Assembly: GCA_963978895.1 (NCBI GenBank)
Contig: OZ022242.1
Span: forward strand, 29,581,306 to 29,645,305
Length of the DNA stretch: 64,000 bases
DNA from: Erpobdella octoculata
Lineage: Eukaryota; Annelida; Clitellata; Hirudinida; Erpobdellidae
Direction: 5' to 3'
Shown here: positions 60,022 through 64,000 of the stretch, in pieces
Layout: each line of letters starts with the position of its first letter
How positions within the stretch are numbered: the stretch's first letter is position 1
The notes under the pieces: model-generated
The model's database searches: none
Seen by the model: only the letters and a program-made list of their open reading frames with translations
What the model was told of the DNA's origin: nothing
Position numbers and translations under genes: made by a program

Positions 60022-60955
60022 GTGTGTATACATGTGCATGGAGACGGTAGTTAGATCAATTGCCAGGTTTTTTTTAACACGGCCTTCTGTGTTTATCGTC
60101 AGTGATTCAGACGATGCCGGATCAGAGTATTTAAAATATTAAATGTCCAAATTTTATTATTTGAGCAAGAAAAAATAAAAAACTATGTTATTTAGCCTCA
60201 CAGTTCTCAAATCGTTTTATAAAATTAAATAGTTGTTTTTATTTTCTATCTCTGTCCCTTCAAAGCTATTTTTAAAATATTTTATTTAATGCAAAATGTC
60301 CAGATAATATATACAAACAATATTTAAAAAAAATTCATGAGACTACTAGATTGTCATACTAAATATCGCAAAGGTTTTCGTGAAAAATTGTCATTCCTTC
60401 GTATCGGTCTCCCTCCCTACTGTCACTGTGATGAATCGGAAGTCTCAGCAGTCTTTGTAATTGTTGGCTCGCTGATGTGACGTTATTCATCATACAATAC
60501 ACTCTTTTGTATGTTTGTAATTTTTCTGTATGAATGCCAAACAGTCTATCAGGTTTTGTAGGTAGTAGCTAAACTTGATTTGCATGAGATAATAAAACAA
60601 CTAAACATATGTATAAAAAGCTTATAACTTTATTGAAAAAGATAATTTTTTTTTACAATTTATGGGTAAAACTTAATATTGTGCGTGTGTAAATAATTAT
60701 TAATTATTTTTTTAATGTGTAAGATACAATATTTGCATTCAGGAACCAAATTTTAACTTTTTCTGTATTGCATTAATATCAGATCATTTCCATTTTGGAA
60801 ACGCTTCACGGACATCACCAGCTGCAAATGCTAGAAAAAACTTCAAAAAAACGTTCAAAAGAGTACTTGGAATGCAAATTCAACAGAAAAAAAACATTCT
60901 TTCAAAATTCATCATCACTTTGAAGACTTGAATAGTTATTTGGCGCTGCGACAAT
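60020..60955. other. AT-rich stretch, nothing recognised
   Basis: No coding signature seen. Confidence 0.5.
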
Positions 60956-61128
<173 letters not shown>

Positions 61129-61721
61129 CTGCGGACTGTTTAAAATTTTCACGTTTCGAGCTAGTTTAATCGCGAAGAGGCTTGCTTAAAAATGAACTCG
61201 TGATGGGCAAAGACGTGACATGAATGTCATTTATTTCTTGGAAATGTGTCGAAATGCTCTCTTTTTCTGGTTTCACAGCAGTTTTTTTATACAACTGTCA
61301 AGTTTCAAGTCTGATTATTTGTAACAAGGTTGAACTGTGAAATTTTGTCACAAATATTTTTTCTAACAGAGAAGTACACTGTAAGATTTTTTCATTTTTT
61401 TTCCTCAAGTTGTCAAAGTTTGTGAAGGCATCCTCAGGCTAATTTTTGTTTTTTTGTGAAGTTTTTCACTTTGGCAGGCAAAAATTAAATTTCACAAGTT
61501 TATTTTTCAAAAAATAATTACTAATTTTTGTAGAAATCAATAAATCCTAAAATGTTTAAAAAATAGTAAGAAAATGTCACAGTTTGAGATTTTAGTTTTA
61601 ATTAAGTAACTGCTTGTAGCTACAACATGCAATATCTAACAGTCTTCCAAAGTTAATGCCTTCGAAGTTTTTAGAATCTAGTGTGAAGCAAATATATTCT
61701 GCATCACCAAATTGTGGTAAA

Positions 61722-62130
61722 TACACTCTTCCACACACTCAATGAGACGCTGGTGGCAGAGCGGTAGAGCGTTCGCCTGTCAATCGTTAGGTCGCAGTTC
61801 AAACCTCGCCGGCGTCACCAGCGTAACTCCCTTAAGCAAGGAGTTCACTCGCATTTGCTAAAGGGGTAGGCGCCTATAAATGGCTGCCTTTGCAAGTACC
61901 CTCCCTCTAAAAATGGCGCTCCCGTAATGGACTTTGTCGATAAGGGAGCGCCTAATCAAATGATTAAATTATTATTATTATTAATGCACTCTTCCTCACA
62001 CTGAATGCACTCTTCCACGCACCGAATATACTCTTCCACACACTGAATGCACGTCTCCACACACTGAATACACTCTTCCACACAATTAATGCACTTTTCC
62101 ACACAAACTGAATGCACTTCTCCACACAAA
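61722..62130. repeat. 21-bp minisatellite split by a SINE
   Basis: Units ATGCACTCTTCCACACACTGA occur on both sides of the SINE (one or two units at 61722-61744 and about seven at 61983-62130). Confidence 0.85.
61745..61982 (+). mobile_element. tRNA-derived SINE
   Basis: The head keeps a 7-bp acceptor stem (GACGCTG with CGGCGTC), an A box (TGGCAGAGCGGTAGAGCG), an anticodon-loop-like CTGTCAA (GTC, Asp-like), a B-box-like AGTTCAAACC and a 3' ACCA. A tRNA-unrelated body follows, with GGTAGGCGCCTATAAATGG and CTCTAAAAATGGCGCTCCC. It ends in (ATT)n at 61968-61982. The T and anticodon stems do not pair well, so it is not a working tRNA. A second copy is at 29458. Confidence 0.8.
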
Positions 62131-62179
62131 GTAAAAAAAAGTCCGCTATAACAACAAAAAATGACCCCTGTGACAAAAG

Positions 62180-63235
62180 CTAACTCGATTTACTTTGAAT
62201 TCTGTTTAATATATCTGAAATCAACATCGACTTTTTTCAAACTACACTGGTTACCGATATCAAAATGTTTTCAAAGTAACCTTCAAAATTAACAAACCTT
62301 AGTCATTTTAATCACGTCTGTTACTGTTTAGTCATTCTAGTCACTTTTGTTCTTGCTTATTTTTTAAACGTTTAGCATAAAAATTGGTCTCAAAATTACA
62401 GGTATGTAGGTATGTTTCTCAGTTCTCCTATTCCTTTTTACAACGTTCATGAATGTATTAATTTGGTTTCCGTTATGTAGTCATGCAGCTCCAGTGTTTA
62501 CCTAAATCATCCAGTCAATAATTTTTTAAACATTATTATTTTCAAATTTAAACTTGAATCTAACCGTTTAAAATGTTCACAATAAGTTTTTCATAAGACC
62601 ACATCTGATATGGCCCTCAATGAAAAATTTCTATCATGTGCTTCACAGTTACACACTGTTTTTGATAAATTACGTCAAATATTTGTTATGAAACAATTTG
62701 AAATCTGTCATCAAAATGTTTTTAAATGCTTCGTCAGTTCATCTCCAATGTTTTCCCGTACTTTTTATCTTCAGTATTGGTTGAACCAAAGACTTTTTAA
62801 TAAACACCTTTTAATATATATATTAAAAATCCATAGTTAAGCTTAAATTGTTTATTTTTAGTTTTAGCTGTTTAGTTTATCATTGGTTAAGTTTTCTAAG
62901 AAAGCTGGCATCCGATGCTTGATCTTTGTTTCAATATTCGATGTGAACAGTTAATTACATGCAAATATAAAACGTGTCTCAGTTTATTAAATCACATATA
63001 AAATTTATCGTAGAGTTTTTTCCTTGTTAAATTCAAATTCCATGAACCGCATAATTTGGTTCAAAAAGATTTACTTTCTCAACCGTTAGAAAAAGTGAAA
63101 AAAGTTGCTATGAAGCTTCATTAAGGTCAGACGCCATTGAAGGACAAACGTTACTATGGCAATAAGAAGCATTTTAACTTGAGACACAAGCATTTTTGAA
63201 AATTCGTCACTTCAACAACAGACTTGAGTTAAACA
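62180..63235. other. AT-rich stretch, nothing recognised
   Basis: The open frame at 62610-62840 has no family resemblance. Confidence 0.45.
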
Positions 63236-64000
63236 TTGAACAAGAAAACCGTAAAAAAATTCGTTTTTTTAAATCCTTAATAATTCTGTAATTCGGCAAC
63301 TAAAAATGTTTGCAAAAGATTTGTTTATGATAGTAAGTTTATAAAATATGAAAAAATTGACCACAGTCTTCTAAATACTTAATATGTGAAGTATGTAATG
63401 ATTTAATAATTAAAAATTTAAGAAACATCCAAATCAATATTCACTAAACAAAAATTTCATTTAAAGTTTTTAAACTTGAAAAATGAATGTTGCTTTTTTT
63501 AAATAAACTATAATTCAAAGTTTGTTTCTCTACATAAAATTTGTAATTTTTAAAAATTGTTTCAAAATTTTAATTGATTTTATTCAATAGTTCACTCAAA
63601 TGTTGTCCAATCGATCTGAAAATTTAAGAAATGTAATGTTCACAGCAACAAATAAACCCAGCGAATATAACTCGATTGTCAGGATTGAAAATAAAAGCTA
63701 TTTTTGAATCAACATTGAATAAACAAATTTTTTGTTAAATATTTAAAAATTAAATATCGCTTTGTTTAAATAAAATGAAAATCAAAAGTTTTTTTAATTA
63801 AAATTTGTGATTCTAACAATTGTTTAAAAAGTTTTAATCGATTATATTTTATAATTCACGCAATTGTTGTCCAATCAATCTGAAAATTTAATGGAATGTA
63901 AAATCCGCAGCAACAAATAAACCCACCAACTTTCAATTTGATTGTAAAAATTGAAAATGAAAGCTCTTTTCAAATCAATGTAGAATTATTAAAAAAACCA
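63236..64000 (+). repeat. AACAAGAAAACCGT-family dispersed repeat (second long copy, cut by window end)
   Basis: Aligns with 57515-58330: AACAAGAAAACCGTAAAAAA, AATATGTGAAGTATGTAATG, and two internal modules with GTCCAATC(G/A)ATCTGAAAAT (63605 and 63870). Confidence 0.75.

Noticed and set aside
61745..61820. Functional tRNA-Asp gene
   Set aside because: Anticodon and T stems mispair, ACCA is encoded, and a SINE body with (ATT)n tail follows.
62610..62840. 76-residue frame
   Set aside because: No domain pattern; flanked by AT-rich repeats.

Overview
The window is eukaryotic nuclear DNA, most likely from an AT-rich invertebrate animal. The reasons are interrupted genes with GT-AG introns, a vertebrate-type (TTAGGG)n interstitial telomere tract, tRNA-derived SINEs, a wide mix of animal transposon classes (Ty3/gypsy, Penelope-like, non-LTR, hAT, MULE with FLYWCH finger, piggyBac) and very large microsatellites. 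I cannot name the species. No CRISPR array, rRNA, operon or bacterial gene is visible.

Only one ordinary host gene is well supported. It lies on the minus strand between about 27.9 and 17.9 kb: a six-exon gene for a small secreted protein with a signal peptide and two CUB domains. All five intron phases agree, all eight CUB cysteines are present, and poly(A) signals follow the stop. Its introns carry minisatellites and transposon debris.

Layout. 0-2.1 kb: gag-protease ORF and probable 3' LTR of an internally deleted Ty3/gypsy-type element. 2.5-3.5 kb: gag relic on the minus strand. 4-5 kb: fragments of a dispersed family with pyrimidine-rich minisatellites. 5-7.8 kb: AT-rich, no gene seen. 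7.8-14.4 kb: giant microsatellites, a Penelope-like element junction with a candidate hammerhead ribozyme, a LINE tail, and 30-bp and 37-bp tandem repeats. 15.3 kb: a perfect 12-bp hairpin. 17.9-27.9 kb: the CUB gene. 28.6-31.8 kb: minisatellites and SINE-like sequences. 32.2-33.6 kb: an inverted-repeat-bounded unit holding a non-LTR RT fragment joined to telomeric repeats. 34-38 kb: LINE relics and a 146-bp tandem duplication. 38.8-49.5 kb: a dense transposon graveyard (LINE ORF1, hAT relic, gypsy gag-pol, FLYWCH/MULE, LINE RT, piggyBac, second hAT relic). Within it is a structurally complete 3-kb hAT element with an intact three-exon transposase gene, inserted into the MULE transposase. 50-50.6 kb: long (TA)n. 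52.2-52.9 kb: a short hAT element with perfect 8-bp target duplications. 54.7-56.2 kb: a foldback-like inverted repeat. 56.2-64 kb: more dispersed repeats, (TA)n tracts and a SINE inserted in a 21-bp minisatellite.

How parts work together: the CUB protein probably acts outside the cell in protein-protein binding. The rest is mostly layered transposon history, with order of insertion readable at several places (hAT after MULE; LINE RT joined to MULE; SINE after minisatellite; foldback unit after an AAGC-containing repeat). The most notable items are the complete hAT, the hammerhead-like motif at the Penelope junction, the foldback unit, and the telomere-joined inverted-repeat unit.
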